A stretch of DNA of 47,226 nt from Gammaproteobacteria bacterium (GCA_024638505.1 JAHEKE010000024.1:1-47226), one strand, 5' to 3'. Positions 8,499 to 17,336 are shown, numbered from the stretch's first letter. The notes: generated by a model from the letters alone, not told the origin. Program-made: numbers and translations.

Positions 8499-9582
8499 GA
8501 TCGAACCACGGCCGCAACCGTCGCGACTAATGGGTTATCTGTCACCGCTTATAGCGGTCGGACTGACTTTGGTCACCGGGATCATATTCTCCATCCTGGT
8601 CGGCCTGAATCCGCTGTCGGCGTTTTACGCATTTTTCATTGCGCCCATTGATGACCTTTACGGTCTGGGGGAATTGGGAGTTAAAGCGGCGCCGCTGATG
8701 CTGATTGCAGTTGGTCTGGCAATAGGATTTCGCTCTAACGTGTGGAACATTGGTGCAGAAGGCCAGCTCACGTTCGGTGCCATTTGCGGCGGCGGACTGG
8801 CGCTTTATTTCTACCAGGTCGAAGGCGCGTGGGTAATGCCGTTGATTATCCTGGCAGGGGCGATAGGCGGCATGCTGTGGGCATCCATTCCGGCTTTTTT
8901 ACGGACGCGGTTTAATACCAACGAAATCCTGGTGAGCTTGATGCTGAACTACGTAGCCATATTTCTGTTGAGCTACCTGGTGCACGATCCGTGGCGTGAC
9001 CCGGATGGTTTTAATTTCCCGGAATCGCGTTTGTTTTCAGATTCAGCGCTGTTACCTATCGTATTACAGGGGACGAGGCTGCATCTTGGGCTGGTTATCG
9101 CCGTGATTGCCGTGGTGCTTGGCTGGGTGTTCGTGCGTAAGAGCTTTGTGGGCTATCAGATGCAGGTCGCAGGGCTGGCGGACCTGGCCGCTTTGTATGC
9201 CGGGTTCAAACGCAAGAGCATGGTATGGATCGGGCTGTTGGTTGGTGGTGCGGCAGCGGGTGTCGCCGGAGTGTGCGAAGTCGCGGGCCCGATAGGACAG
9301 TTGCTGCCATCAGTGTCACCCGGTTACGGATACGCCGCAATTATTGTTGCCTTTGTCGGCCGCCTGCACCCGGTGGGCATTCTGTTTGCCAGTTTATTAA
9401 TGTCTCTGCTTTATCTGGGGGGGGAAGCGGCGCAGATGGATCTCGGACTGCCGTCTGCTATTACCGGAGTGTTTCAGGGTGTACTGCTGTTTTATTTGCT
9501 GGCGGCGGATTTGTTCATCAATTTCAAGCTGAAGCTGACCACCCCGGTGGCAAAGGCTGCGGCACGGGAGGCGCTGCCATAG
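8491..9582 (+). CDS. BMP-type ABC importer permease 1
   Basis: A 363-residue inner-membrane permease of the BPD_transp_2 family (YufP/NupP-like). It has about eight to ten hydrophobic segments and the family blocks FRSNVWNIGAEGQLTFGAICGG, TRFNTNEILVSLMLNYVA and GFKRKSMVWIGLLVGGAAAGVAGVCEV. The open frame starts at 8440, but ATG at 8491 (MLKIEPRPQPSRL) fits the family and keeps the overlap with the ATPase gene short. The stop codon TAG overlaps the GTG of the second permease by one base. It forms the heteromeric membrane channel with the next gene for nucleoside/purine uptake (function by family and context). Confidence 0.9.
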   Translation: MLKIEPRPQPSRLMGYLSPLIAVGLTLVTGIIFSILVGLNPLSAFYAFFIAPIDDLYGLGELGVKAAPLMLIAVGLAIGFRSNVWNIGAEGQLTFGAICGGGLALYFYQVEGAWVMPLIILAGAIGGMLWASIPAFLRTRFNTNEILVSLMLNYVAIFLLSYLVHDPWRDPDGFNFPESRLFSDSALLPIVLQGTRLHLGLVIAVIAVVLGWVFVRKSFVGYQMQVAGLADLAALYAGFKRKSMVWIGLLVGGAAAGVAGVCEVAGPIGQLLPSVSPGYGYAAIIVAFVGRLHPVGILFASLLMSLLYLGGEAAQMDLGLPSAITGVFQGVLLFYLLAADLFINFKLKLTTPVAKAAAREALP

Positions 9583-10502
9583 TGGACACTATTGTAGGAA
9601 TTCTCCTGGCAACACTGGGGGCGGGGACACCGCTGGTCTTTGCCGCTCTGGGTGAACTGGTAAGCGAGAAGTCGGGTGTGCTTAACCTTGGCGTGGAAGG
9701 GATGATGATCGTGGGGGCGGTGTGCGGCTTCGCGGTGGCGGCAGAAAGTGGCAGCCTGTGGTTGGGCGTGATCACATCCATTGTGGCGGGAGCGGGCACG
9801 GCCCTGCTTTTTGGGGTGTTAACACTGACTTTTCAGGCGAATCAGGTGGCCGCCGGCTTGGCGCTCACTATCTTCGGAGTTGGTCTGAGTGCGTATATCG
9901 GCCTGGACTATACCAGCGTAGCCCTGACCGGCATGGCGCAGATCCATATTCCGCTTCTGAGCGAGTTACCCATCGTCGGTCCGCTGCTGTTCTCCCTGGA
10001 CCCGTTGCTGTATTTATCCTTTGTCTGCTTTGCTGCGATAACTTATTTCCTGTACCGGACTAAAGCAGGCCTGCTGTTGCGAGCGGTAGGTGAGTCACCG
10101 GAGTCTGCGCTGTCTCTGGGGTATTCCGTTATCGCGATACGCTACATGGCCGTTCTTTTCGGCGGAGCCATGGCCGGATTGGGCGGCGCCTACCTGGCGC
10201 TGGTTTATACGCCGCTGTGGGTTGAGGCGATGACGGCCGGGCGCGGCTGGATAGCTTTGGCGCTGGTGGTGTTTGCGACCTGGCGCCCAGCGAGAGTTAT
10301 GATCGGTGCGTACCTGTTTGGCGGAGTCACCATTATTCAGTTTCACGTACAGGGATTTGGTGTTGATATTCCCTCGCAGCTGCTGTCTACGTTGCCTTAT
10401 CTGGCTACTATTGTTGTGCTAGTGTTGATCTCGAGAGATATCAACACAATACGACTGAACGCGCCTGCCTCGCTGGGCAAAGCGTACCATCCGTCTGTTT
10501 GA
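9582..10502 (+). CDS. BMP-type ABC importer permease 2
   Basis: A 306-residue permease, the shorter partner (YufQ/NupQ-like). It begins MDTIVGILLATLGAGTPLVF and then ALGELVSEKSGVLNLGVEGM, the standard opening of this subfamily. Later come the SALSLGYSVIAIRYMAVLFG and WIALALVVFATW blocks. A GTG start at 9582 overlaps the previous stop (TAGTG); the longer open frame from 9225 lies inside permease 1 and is a shadow. Its stop is followed after 34 bases by the binding-protein gene, which has its own strong ribosome-binding site, suggesting higher translation of that protein. Confidence 0.9.
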   Translation: MDTIVGILLATLGAGTPLVFAALGELVSEKSGVLNLGVEGMMIVGAVCGFAVAAESGSLWLGVITSIVAGAGTALLFGVLTLTFQANQVAAGLALTIFGVGLSAYIGLDYTSVALTGMAQIHIPLLSELPIVGPLLFSLDPLLYLSFVCFAAITYFLYRTKAGLLLRAVGESPESALSLGYSVIAIRYMAVLFGGAMAGLGGAYLALVYTPLWVEAMTAGRGWIALALVVFATWRPARVMIGAYLFGGVTIIQFHVQGFGVDIPSQLLSTLPYLATIVVLVLISRDINTIRLNAPASLGKAYHPSV

Positions 10503-10536
10503 ACCGTAGGAGATAAACTCTAGTGAGGAGAAAGTA

Positions 10537-11625
10537 ATGAAACTAAGAATATTTTATAAACTTGGGATGAGAGCCGTCGCGGGGTTAGCTTCGATAGTGT
10601 TGAGTTTGACCGCGTTCGCCGCAGATCCGCTGAAAGTAGGATTTGTCTATGTCAGCCCGATTGGTGACGCCGGGTGGACTTATCAGCATGACCAGGGAAG
10701 ACTGGAGATGGAGAAAAGACTGGGTGACAAAGTTCAGACTAAGTATATTGAGAGTGTGCCCGAGGGTGGTGAATCAGAGCGGGTGATTCGTCAGTTCGCG
10801 ACCGATGGTTACGGCTTGATTTTTACGACCTCCTTCGGCTACATGAACCCGACGATAAAAGTAGCCAAACAGTTTCCTAACGTCGTTTTTGAGCACGCTA
10901 CCGGTTATAAAACTGCGAAAAATGTGGGCACCTACGTCGCACGCTTTTATGAAGGCCGCTATCTGGCGGGAATCGTCGCCGGTAAAATGACCAAGTCAAA
11001 CGTCGCGGGGTACGTGGCCGCTTTCCCAATACCAGAGGTGCTGCGGGGCATTAATGCCTTTACCCTGGGTATGCGCAGTGTCAATCCGGCGGTGACGGTA
11101 AAAGTGATCTGGGTCAACTCCTGGTTCGATCCGGGCCGGGAGCGTGAGGCGGCTGACGTCCTAATTGCCCAGGGCGCGGACGTGGTAACCCACCATACCG
11201 ACTCGACCGCGGTGGTGCAGGCGGCGGAGGAAGCGGGCGTATGGTCCGTCGGTTACCACTCGGACATGTCCAAGTATGGGCCTAAAAGCCATCTCACTGC
11301 TGCCACCCATCATTGGGGGAACTATTACGCCAAGGTGGCCGAAGATGTCCTGGCGGGCACCTGGAAGTCGAGCAACATTTGGTGGGGGATTAAAGAAGGC
11401 ATGATCAAACTGGCGCCCTTGAACCCTGCCGTGCCGGCGGAGGTGCAGGCGTATGTTATGGAGCAGGAAATGGGGATTAAAGACGGCGCGGTGCATCCGT
11501 TCCGCGGGCCGATCAAGAACCAGGATGGTGAAGAGGTGGTTGCTGCTGGCGCGGTGTTGAGCGATGAAGAGCTGGCAACGATGGAGTGGTATGTCGAGGG
11601 CGTGGAAGGAAAGCTGCCGAAATAA
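10537..11625 (+). CDS. BMP-family nucleoside/purine-binding protein
   Basis: A 362-residue exported solute-binding protein (Bmp/Med/PnrA family). A signal peptide covers about residues 1-29 (basic start MKLRIFYK, hydrophobic core, LTAFAA before the mature DPLKVGFVYVSP). No Cys follows the cleavage region, so it is likely soluble in the periplasm rather than a lipoprotein. Family blocks include GDAGWTYQHDQGR, YGLIFTTSFGY, YEGRYLAGIVAGKMTK and ADVVTHHTDSTAVVQAAEEAG. GAGGAGAAAG precedes the ATG closely, a strong ribosome-binding site. Placement inside the purine operon supports nucleosides or purine bases as ligand; this is inferred. Confidence 0.92.
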   Translation: MKLRIFYKLGMRAVAGLASIVLSLTAFAADPLKVGFVYVSPIGDAGWTYQHDQGRLEMEKRLGDKVQTKYIESVPEGGESERVIRQFATDGYGLIFTTSFGYMNPTIKVAKQFPNVVFEHATGYKTAKNVGTYVARFYEGRYLAGIVAGKMTKSNVAGYVAAFPIPEVLRGINAFTLGMRSVNPAVTVKVIWVNSWFDPGREREAADVLIAQGADVVTHHTDSTAVVQAAEEAGVWSVGYHSDMSKYGPKSHLTAATHHWGNYYAKVAEDVLAGTWKSSNIWWGIKEGMIKLAPLNPAVPAEVQAYVMEQEMGIKDGAVHPFRGPIKNQDGEEVVAAGAVLSDEELATMEWYVEGVEGKLPK

Positions 11626-11630
11626 GCGAA

Positions 11631-11658
11631 CAGCCGGTGCCGATAACGGTGCCGGCTG
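11631..11658 (+). promoter_or_regulatory. Strong intercistronic hairpin after the binding-protein gene
   Basis: CAGCCGGTGCCG, the loop ATAA and CGGTGCCGGCTG form a 12-bp stem with two G-T wobbles, directly after the binding-protein stop. No U-tract follows, so it is more likely a partial attenuator or a 3'-end stabiliser that raises binding-protein mRNA relative to downstream puuD than a full terminator. Confidence 0.55.
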
Positions 11659-11681
11659 AGGTTTGCTGACGAGCTGTCCGG

Positions 11682-12887
11682 ATGGAAGCTTACATCGTCG
11701 ACTGGTTGAGCCTGGTCGGTCGCTGGATTCATTTTATAACCGGCATCGCCTGGATCGGGGCATCGTTCTATTTCGTCTGGCTGGATAATCACCTGCAGGC
11801 TCCACAATCACCGGCGGATGTCGACAGAGGAGTGAGTGGCGAGGTCTGGTCAGTGCATGGCGGCGGGTTTTACCACGCACAAAAGTACAGGCTCACACCG
11901 CCAAAGCTGCCGGAAACGCTGCATTGGTTTAAGTGGGAAGCCTATTCCACGTGGCTGTCCGGAATATTTCTGCTGGCGCTGATTTACTGGTATGGGGCGG
12001 AAGTTTATCTTATAGATTCAACCGTAGCCGATGTCGGCAAAGCAGCCGCCATTGTAATTGGCGTCACGTCACTGCTGGGCGGGTGGATTGTTTATGACCT
12101 GTTATGCCGGTCTGCTCTGGGCCGGCAAGAGCTAAAGTTAGGCATGGTACTGGCCGTCTTTCTGATGGCAGCCGCTTATCTCTTGTGTCAAGTTTTCAGT
12201 GGCCGGGGTGCGTTTATCCATTTTGGCGCAATGCTGGGTACCATCATGGTGGCCAATGTTGCGATGGTTATTATTCCCGGACAGAAGGAGCTGGTCCAGG
12301 CAACGCGGGAAGGACGAAGTCCGGATCCTAGACATGGGCTGATGGGCAAGCAGCGTTCAGTACATAACACCTACTTCACTTTACCAGTGCTGTTCATCAT
12401 GATCAGCAATCACTATGCCATGACGTATGGCCATGAATACAATTGGCTGATTTTAATTACACTATCCCTGGCCGGAGCATTAATCAGAGCATATTTTGTA
12501 GCACGCCACAGCGGATCCGCCTCCCCACTGCCCCTGGCCATCGGGATAGTGTTGCTGGTCATCGTTGCTGCGGCCATCGCCCCTGGCGTATCGAGCGTAA
12601 CCAGGGAGGCTGGTACTGCGGTCAGGCCGGATTTTGCGCAGGTCGTCATGGTTATTCAGAAGCGGTGTGGCGGCTGCCACGCCGCTGAGCCAACGCAGCC
12701 CGGATTTACGGCGCCGCCGGCCGGAATCGTATTCGATACCGAGCAGGATATCTCGGCCCAGGCATATCTCATCCATCAGCAAACTGTGGTGAGTAAAGTC
12801 ATGCCCATAGGTAACCTAACTCAAATGACGGAAGAGGAGCGTAAACTGATCGACCGCTGGTTCATGGCGGGTGCCAAAGTGAACTAG
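11682..12887 (+). CDS. puuD: Membrane urate oxidase PuuD with cytochrome c tail
   Basis: Oxidises urate to 5-hydroxyisourate in the inner membrane and passes electrons to the respiratory chain instead of making hydrogen peroxide. The 401-residue protein has an N-terminal multi-helix membrane domain of the urate oxidase N family: WIHFITGIAWIGASFYFVWLD near the start, HWFKWEAYSTWLSG, and the late RSVHNTYFTLPVLFIMISNHY. After a linker it ends in a cytochrome c domain with the haem motif Cys329-Gly-Gly-Cys332-His333. A Met in SKVMPIGN is the likely sixth haem ligand. Length and architecture match PuuD. It supplies the substrate of uraH at the head of the operon. Confidence 0.93.
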   Translation: MEAYIVDWLSLVGRWIHFITGIAWIGASFYFVWLDNHLQAPQSPADVDRGVSGEVWSVHGGGFYHAQKYRLTPPKLPETLHWFKWEAYSTWLSGIFLLALIYWYGAEVYLIDSTVADVGKAAAIVIGVTSLLGGWIVYDLLCRSALGRQELKLGMVLAVFLMAAAYLLCQVFSGRGAFIHFGAMLGTIMVANVAMVIIPGQKELVQATREGRSPDPRHGLMGKQRSVHNTYFTLPVLFIMISNHYAMTYGHEYNWLILITLSLAGALIRAYFVARHSGSASPLPLAIGIVLLVIVAAAIAPGVSSVTREAGTAVRPDFAQVVMVIQKRCGGCHAAEPTQPGFTAPPAGIVFDTEQDISAQAYLIHQQTVVSKVMPIGNLTQMTEEERKLIDRWFMAGAKVN

Positions 12888-12894
12888 CGCAATA

Positions 12895-12917
12895 GAGTGA
12901 CGGATCTCCGGTCACTC
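12895..12917 (+). promoter_or_regulatory. Hairpin between puuD and puuE
   Basis: GAGTGAC (12895-12901) and GTCACTC (12911-12917) form a perfect 7-bp stem around a 9-base loop just after the puuD stop. There is no U-tract. It may tune or stabilise the polycistronic mRNA. Confidence 0.4.
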
Positions 12918-12960
12918 AACGTTGAGGAAAAATGTCCGGCAACGGCGAGAGAATAGAGCA

Positions 12961-13872
12961 ATGAATGATTATCCTCGAGATCTGATAGGGTACGGCCCGC
13001 GACCGGTACATCCAAATTGGCCGGACGATGCGCGTATCGCCGTCCAGTTTGTCATAAATTACGAAGAAGGCGGTGAGCGCTGTGTTTTGCATGGGGACGC
13101 CGAAGCGGAGGCGTTTTTATCGGAAATTCCGAGCGCGGCACCGGTCACCGGCGCGCGCCATATGAACATGGAGTCCGTTTATGAATACGGATCGCGTGCC
13201 GGTTTCTGGCGTCTGCAGCGTTTTTTCTGCGAGCGGCAGATTCCCGTCACGGTCTTCGCAGTCACCATGGCGCTGGAGCGGAACCCGGCGGCCGTGCAGG
13301 CCATGCTTAACGCTAACTGGGAAATCGCCAGTCATGGCTTTCGCTGGATCGACTATCAGCACATAGAAGAAGCGGTGGAGTGGGAACATCTGCATAAGGC
13401 CATAGACGTGCATTCACGCATCACTGGGGAGCGTCCGTTGGGCTTGTATTTGGGTCGATGCAGCCCGAATAGCCATAGATTGATTGCCGAAGAGGGCGGG
13501 TTCCTGTATCACGCAGATTCCTATGCCGATGACCTGCCCTATTGGGATTATTCACACAACGGTGCTCAACTGATTGTGCCCTACACGCTGGACGCGAACG
13601 ACATGCGGTTTTCCACACCCAATGGTTTCAGTTCGGGCGATCAGTTTTTCCAGTATCTGAAAGACACTTTTGACTTTTTGTATACAGAAGGAGCAGATAT
13701 GCCGAAAATGATGTCGATAGGGCTGCACTGTCGGTTGGTCGGGCGCCCGGGCCGTATGGCCGCACTCGAGCGTTTCGTTGATCACGTGCAACAGCACCAG
13801 CGGGTCTGGCTGGCCAGGCGCATCGACATCGCCCGGCACTGGTGTAAACACCATCCCGCCCATACCCGGTAA
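12961..13872 (+). CDS. puuE: Allantoinase PuuE (polysaccharide deacetylase fold)
   Basis: Hydrolyses allantoin to allantoate without being related to the metal amidohydrolase-type allantoinases. The 303-residue protein has the NodB-like fold and PuuE hallmarks: RDLIGYGPRPVHPNWPDDAR at the start, FVINYEEGGE, EIASHGFRWIDYQ, LYLGRCSPNSHRL, and a C-terminal MMSIGLHCRLVGRPGR. The frame is open from 12922, but ATG at 12961 gives the conserved MNDYPRDLIGYG start. It follows puuD in the same operon, the gene order known for Pseudomonas-type puu clusters. Confidence 0.93.
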   Translation: MNDYPRDLIGYGPRPVHPNWPDDARIAVQFVINYEEGGERCVLHGDAEAEAFLSEIPSAAPVTGARHMNMESVYEYGSRAGFWRLQRFFCERQIPVTVFAVTMALERNPAAVQAMLNANWEIASHGFRWIDYQHIEEAVEWEHLHKAIDVHSRITGERPLGLYLGRCSPNSHRLIAEEGGFLYHADSYADDLPYWDYSHNGAQLIVPYTLDANDMRFSTPNGFSSGDQFFQYLKDTFDFLYTEGADMPKMMSIGLHCRLVGRPGRMAALERFVDHVQQHQRVWLARRIDIARHWCKHHPAHTR

Positions 13873-13968
13873 ACTGCGCGCGGTGGATTTTAATGTTAAG
13901 AAAGCTGCAGCCCAAGGCGGTATCGCCCCACCGAGCCATGGGTTGCGGAATCCCCTGGCTGTAGATCC

Positions 13969-14469
13969 ATGACCAAACAGGAGTTTATTGCTCTTTATGG
14001 TGGTGTTTACGAGAACTCTCCCTGGATAGCGGAGCAGCTGTGGCAACAAAGATCACAATCTGGCGGGGATTTCACAACCAATCTCGCAGCCGAGATGGAG
14101 GCTATAGTCCGAGCGGCCGGCACCGAACGGCAGCTCGAACTCATCCGAGCGCACCCCGATTTAGCCGGTAGAGCCGCGGTACGCGGCGCATTAACCGCCG
14201 CGTCTGAAGCAGAACAGGCCAGTGCGGGTATTGACCGGTGCAGCCCCGATCAGTTCGATCTTTTCCAGCGCTGCAACGAGCGCTATAAAAGAAAATTTGG
14301 ATTTCCCTTCGTCATGGCGATTAGAGGCAGCGATCGGGCAGAGATACTGGCGGCATTCGAACAAAGGCTGAGCAATAACTACGCGGTGGAGTTTTCTCAG
14401 GCGCTGCTTGAGATTCATAAAATTGCTCGTCTTAGACTTAAAGACTTGGCGGACAATCGCGCCGGATGA
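13969..14469 (+). CDS. uraD: OHCU decarboxylase
   Basis: Converts 2-oxo-4-hydroxy-4-carboxy-5-ureidoimidazoline, the uraH product, to S-allantoin. In 166 residues the family motifs are clear: FIALYGGVYENSPWIAEQLW, the catalytic His62 in IRAHPDLAGRAA, the SEAEQASAG segment, and FGFPFVMAIRG near residue 110. Many puu operons fuse or pair this gene with puuE; here they are separate, with a 96-base spacer and no strong ribosome-binding site before the ATG. With uraH it removes the two unstable intermediates of urate oxidation. Confidence 0.93.
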   Translation: MTKQEFIALYGGVYENSPWIAEQLWQQRSQSGGDFTTNLAAEMEAIVRAAGTERQLELIRAHPDLAGRAAVRGALTAASEAEQASAGIDRCSPDQFDLFQRCNERYKRKFGFPFVMAIRGSDRAEILAAFEQRLSNNYAVEFSQALLEIHKIARLRLKDLADNRAG

Positions 14470-14565
14470 ACAATAGTTTGGTTACCCTGCCGCAGTGGAG
14501 AAGCGCAGAACGGCATGCTCCTTAAGCCGATTAACGAAACGAAGAGGAGATAGTATATTGGGGGT

Positions 14566-15567
14566 ATGACAATCGGGACTGACAACAATCCGTTCAAACA
14601 TTCGGTCGATTTAGCGCAGCCTCGATTGGGCTCCATGGTGGTGTATGCTAGCGACGAGTTTTTCGCCGCCAAGGAAAGGTTGATTGATCCGGCTGCACCG
14701 ATCTTCATACCGGATAAATATGATGATAATGGTAAATGGATGGACGGTTGGGAAAGCCGACGTAAACGCGGCCCGGGTCATGACTACAGTGTCGTAAAGC
14801 TGGGCGTACCGGGTCAGATTAAGGGTTTTGACATCGATACCAGTCACTTCACCGGTAACTATCCACCCGCAGCATCAATTGATGGCTGCGTCAGTGATCT
14901 TGAGCTGCCGGCGGAAGGCACTCGCTGGCAGGAGATACTGCCGCGCGTTAATCTGGTCGGGGATTCCCATAATTTTCACCGGGTCGACAGCCCTATCCAT
15001 TTTACCCACATCCGCCTTAACATTTATCCTGACGGCGGCGTCGCCCGCTTGCGGGCTTACGGCCTGATCAGCCCCGACTGGTCAAAATTTCGCACGGAAG
15101 AAATCACGGACTTGCTGGCATTGGAAAACGGGGGCCAGGCGCTGGCCTGCAGCGACGAACACTATGGAAGCATACATAATCTCAATGCCCCCGGTCGCGG
15201 TGTCAATATGGGCGATGGCTGGGAAACGGCTCGGCGGCGCGGGCCCGGGCATGACTGGGCGCTGTTCAAGCTTGGTCACCGCGGTGAGGTTAAAATGATA
15301 GAGATTGATACGGCTCACTTTAAGGGCAATTATCCTGATCGTGCCTCAATCCAAGCGGCGCATGTGGACGGCGCGAGCGTTGAAGATCTAATTGAGCACA
15401 GTACGTCATGGCAAACGCTCTTGCCAGAGGTGAAGCTGGAGATGGATAAGCAACATGTGTTCACGCAGGAAGTAAAACCGCTTGGCGCTGTGACTCACGC
15501 GCGGGTCAACATATTCCCCGACGGCGGAGTAAGCCGGGTTCGTTTATTTGGGCATGTAATCAGTTAA
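14566..15567 (+). CDS. alc: Allantoicase
   Basis: Hydrolyses allantoate to S-ureidoglycolate and urea. The 333-residue protein shows two tandem allantoicase (jelly-roll) repeats: GWESRRKRGPGHDYSVVKLG with DIDTSHFTGNYPP in the first half, and GWETARRRGPGHDWALFKLG with EIDTAHFKGNYPD in the second. This internal duplication is diagnostic. AGAGGAGATAG lies upstream of the ATG. Because alc and ureidoglycolate lyase are both present, the pathway goes by the urea-releasing route and not by allantoate amidohydrolase. Confidence 0.95.
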   Translation: MTIGTDNNPFKHSVDLAQPRLGSMVVYASDEFFAAKERLIDPAAPIFIPDKYDDNGKWMDGWESRRKRGPGHDYSVVKLGVPGQIKGFDIDTSHFTGNYPPAASIDGCVSDLELPAEGTRWQEILPRVNLVGDSHNFHRVDSPIHFTHIRLNIYPDGGVARLRAYGLISPDWSKFRTEEITDLLALENGGQALACSDEHYGSIHNLNAPGRGVNMGDGWETARRRGPGHDWALFKLGHRGEVKMIEIDTAHFKGNYPDRASIQAAHVDGASVEDLIEHSTSWQTLLPEVKLEMDKQHVFTQEVKPLGAVTHARVNIFPDGGVSRVRLFGHVIS

Positions 15568-15575
15568 GGTATGTC

Positions 15576-16076
15576 ATGATTCTGCAGGCGCAGCCTCTGA
15601 GTAGAGAACGGTTTCAACCTTTTGGCGACGTAATCGAAACCGTCGGCGCCAAGCACTATCCCGTCAACGAGGGTAAGCTCGAGCGGTTTAATGATCTGGC
15701 TCACGTTGAGGTCGGTGCCGACCACGGCGGTCGTCCGCTGGTGAGCATTTTCAAATGCAACCAGCCAAGCACGCTGCCGCATCGAATAGAAGTCATAGAA
15801 CGCCACCCCCTTGGGAGCCAAGCATTTATTCCGCTGAATCATGCACGCATGATAATCGTAGTCGGCCCCGCTGGCGCAGAGTTTGAGCTGCACAGGCTGC
15901 AGGCCTTTGTATCCAATGGCAGACAGGGCATCAACTATCGACCCGGGGTATGGCACATGCCCCTGATTGCGTTCAGCCCAGGGTTAGAGTTCGTCGTTAT
16001 CGATCGAGGTGGGAGCGACCGTAACTGTGACGAGATTCACCTCAAGGACGTTGAGCTGTTCGTGGACTGCGAGTAA
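15576..16076 (+). CDS. allA: Ureidoglycolate lyase
   Basis: Splits S-ureidoglycolate into glyoxylate and urea, the last step of the pathway here. A 166-residue cupin-like AllA: RERFQPFGDVIE at the start, a central HRIEVIERHPLGSQAFIPL metal/substrate region, NYRPGVWHMPL and FVVIDRGG near the end. It starts eight bases after alc, so the two are co-translated. Glyoxylate would enter central metabolism. Urea would be excreted or used by a urease that is not in this window. Confidence 0.95.
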   Translation: MILQAQPLSRERFQPFGDVIETVGAKHYPVNEGKLERFNDLAHVEVGADHGGRPLVSIFKCNQPSTLPHRIEVIERHPLGSQAFIPLNHARMIIVVGPAGAEFELHRLQAFVSNGRQGINYRPGVWHMPLIAFSPGLEFVVIDRGGSDRNCDEIHLKDVELFVDCE

Positions 16077-16100
16077 AACACTGCGGCCTAAGGTAAATCT

Positions 16101-16628
16101 GTGAGCCCGGTAAAGCCAGAAACTTTAATCTCCGAAGATGCGATTAAAAAGCGCATCAAGGAAATCTCTGCCCAGATTAATCAGGACTTTGCCGGCAAGG
16201 GTACTTTAGTTCTGGTGGGCGTACTTAAAGGAGCATTCATCTTCCTGGCCGACCTTTCCCGGGAGTTAAGTATTCCTCACAGCATTGAGTTTATCGCGGT
16301 ATCCAGCTACGGTAAGCACGGTGCAGACAGCGGGGCAGTCCGACTGCTGATGGACGTAAGGGAGGATATAGAAGGGCGCCATGTCCTAGTGGTGGAGGAT
16401 ATATTAGATACCGGTTACACCCTGGACTATCTTATTTCACTGCTGCGCGCCCGAAATCCTGCTTCGCTGAGCACGTGTGTGCTGGTGAGAAAAACCGAGC
16501 GCGTCCAGGTCGAGGTAAAGATTGATTATCTTGGTTTCGATATCCCGGACGTCTGGGTGGTCGGATACGGTTTGGATTACGCTGAGCAGCATCGGACGCT
16601 GCCGTACATCGGGGTGGTAAATCCGTAA
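16101..16628 (+). CDS. hpt: Hypoxanthine phosphoribosyltransferase
   Basis: Salvages hypoxanthine (and possibly guanine) to the nucleotide using PRPP. The 175-residue type I phosphoribosyltransferase has VGVLKGAFIFLADLSREL, the SSYGKH flexible-loop start, the PRPP-binding loop VVEDILDTGYTL and the C-terminal VVGYGLDYAEQHRTLPYIG of bacterial Hpt. It uses a GTG start 24 bases after allA. As the last operon gene it offers a salvage exit for the same base that xanthine dehydrogenase degrades, so flux between the two is a choice point. Confidence 0.92.
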   Translation: MSPVKPETLISEDAIKKRIKEISAQINQDFAGKGTLVLVGVLKGAFIFLADLSRELSIPHSIEFIAVSSYGKHGADSGAVRLLMDVREDIEGRHVLVVEDILDTGYTLDYLISLLRARNPASLSTCVLVRKTERVQVEVKIDYLGFDIPDVWVVGYGLDYAEQHRTLPYIGVVNP

Positions 16629-16641
16629 CATCGGTCCACCT

Positions 16642-16661
16642 GCGCCATACCCTGTTGGCGC
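16642..16661. terminator. Possible bidirectional terminator hairpin
   Basis: GCGCCA and TGGCGC (8-base loop) form a short stem in the 54-base gap between the convergent hpt and the next phosphoribosyltransferase gene. U-tracts are absent, so termination is uncertain. Confidence 0.35.
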
Positions 16662-16682
16662 TGTTGGGCGAGAAGAAAAGGG

Positions 16683-17246
16683 CTAATCGATTTTTACTTT
16701 GCCAAGTAAATCCTTCAGTCCGGGCTTGTGCTGAAAGATTTCCTCGAGAGTCAGTCCGGCCAGCTCATGCGGAAATACCAGCCACCTGTCGGTTTCATAC
16801 AGGTAATAATCCGGCCGCCTATTGGTTTTGTTATTGCCCGGCTTGAAGTAGATTGTGGCTACGCGAATATGCGGTGTATTTTTGCGCGCTTTTAGCCGTA
16901 GATTGGCAACGATGGCCTCGATACTAAGTCCCGTATCGTAGACGTCATCAACAATAAGCAGAGAGTCCTCGGCGTTGATGTTTTTTATCAGGTAGCTCAG
17001 TCCGTGCACCCGGACAGTGGCTTCGCGCTCACCAATTGCGTTGTATGAAGAGGTACGAATGGCGATGTGATCCGTTTTCACTTCGTAGTAGTCCAGCAAC
17101 TCCTGTACGACGATTCCAACCGGACTACCACCGCGCCACACGCCAACGATGAAATGGGGTTTGAATCCACTTTGCAGGATTTGTACCCCCAGTTTAATAG
17201 ATGCTTCAAACAACTCCTGGGCGCTGATAAATTTTTTATCAGTCAT
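16683..17246 (-). CDS. Purine-type phosphoribosyltransferase (Gpt/Hpt-like)
   Basis: A 187-residue type I phosphoribosyltransferase. It has the start block GFKPHFIVGVWRGGSPVGI, a TSSYNAIGE flexible loop and the PRPP loop LLIVDDVYDTGLSI. The C-terminal part (RPDYYLYETDRWLVFPHEL) resembles xanthine/guanine-type enzymes. The open frame extends to 17321, but ATG at 17246 (MTDKKFISAQELFEASIKLG) is a typical start. It faces the purine operon convergently, so its role in salvage of xanthine, guanine or hypoxanthine is plausible; base specificity cannot be read reliably. It is only distantly similar to the Hpt next door. Confidence 0.8.
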   Translation of the reverse strand: MTDKKFISAQELFEASIKLGVQILQSGFKPHFIVGVWRGGSPVGIVVQELLDYYEVKTDHIAIRTSSYNAIGEREATVRVHGLSYLIKNINAEDSLLIVDDVYDTGLSIEAIVANLRLKARKNTPHIRVATIYFKPGNNKTNRRPDYYLYETDRWLVFPHELAGLTLEEIFQHKPGLKDLLGKVKID

Positions 17247-17336
17247 GCTGCTGTGTGACCGTGGCCATCGATAAAGATATGCACTTAAAAATCGCGCGCT
17301 GCTGCCGCCGTGACGTAACATATTATCATATCGGTA

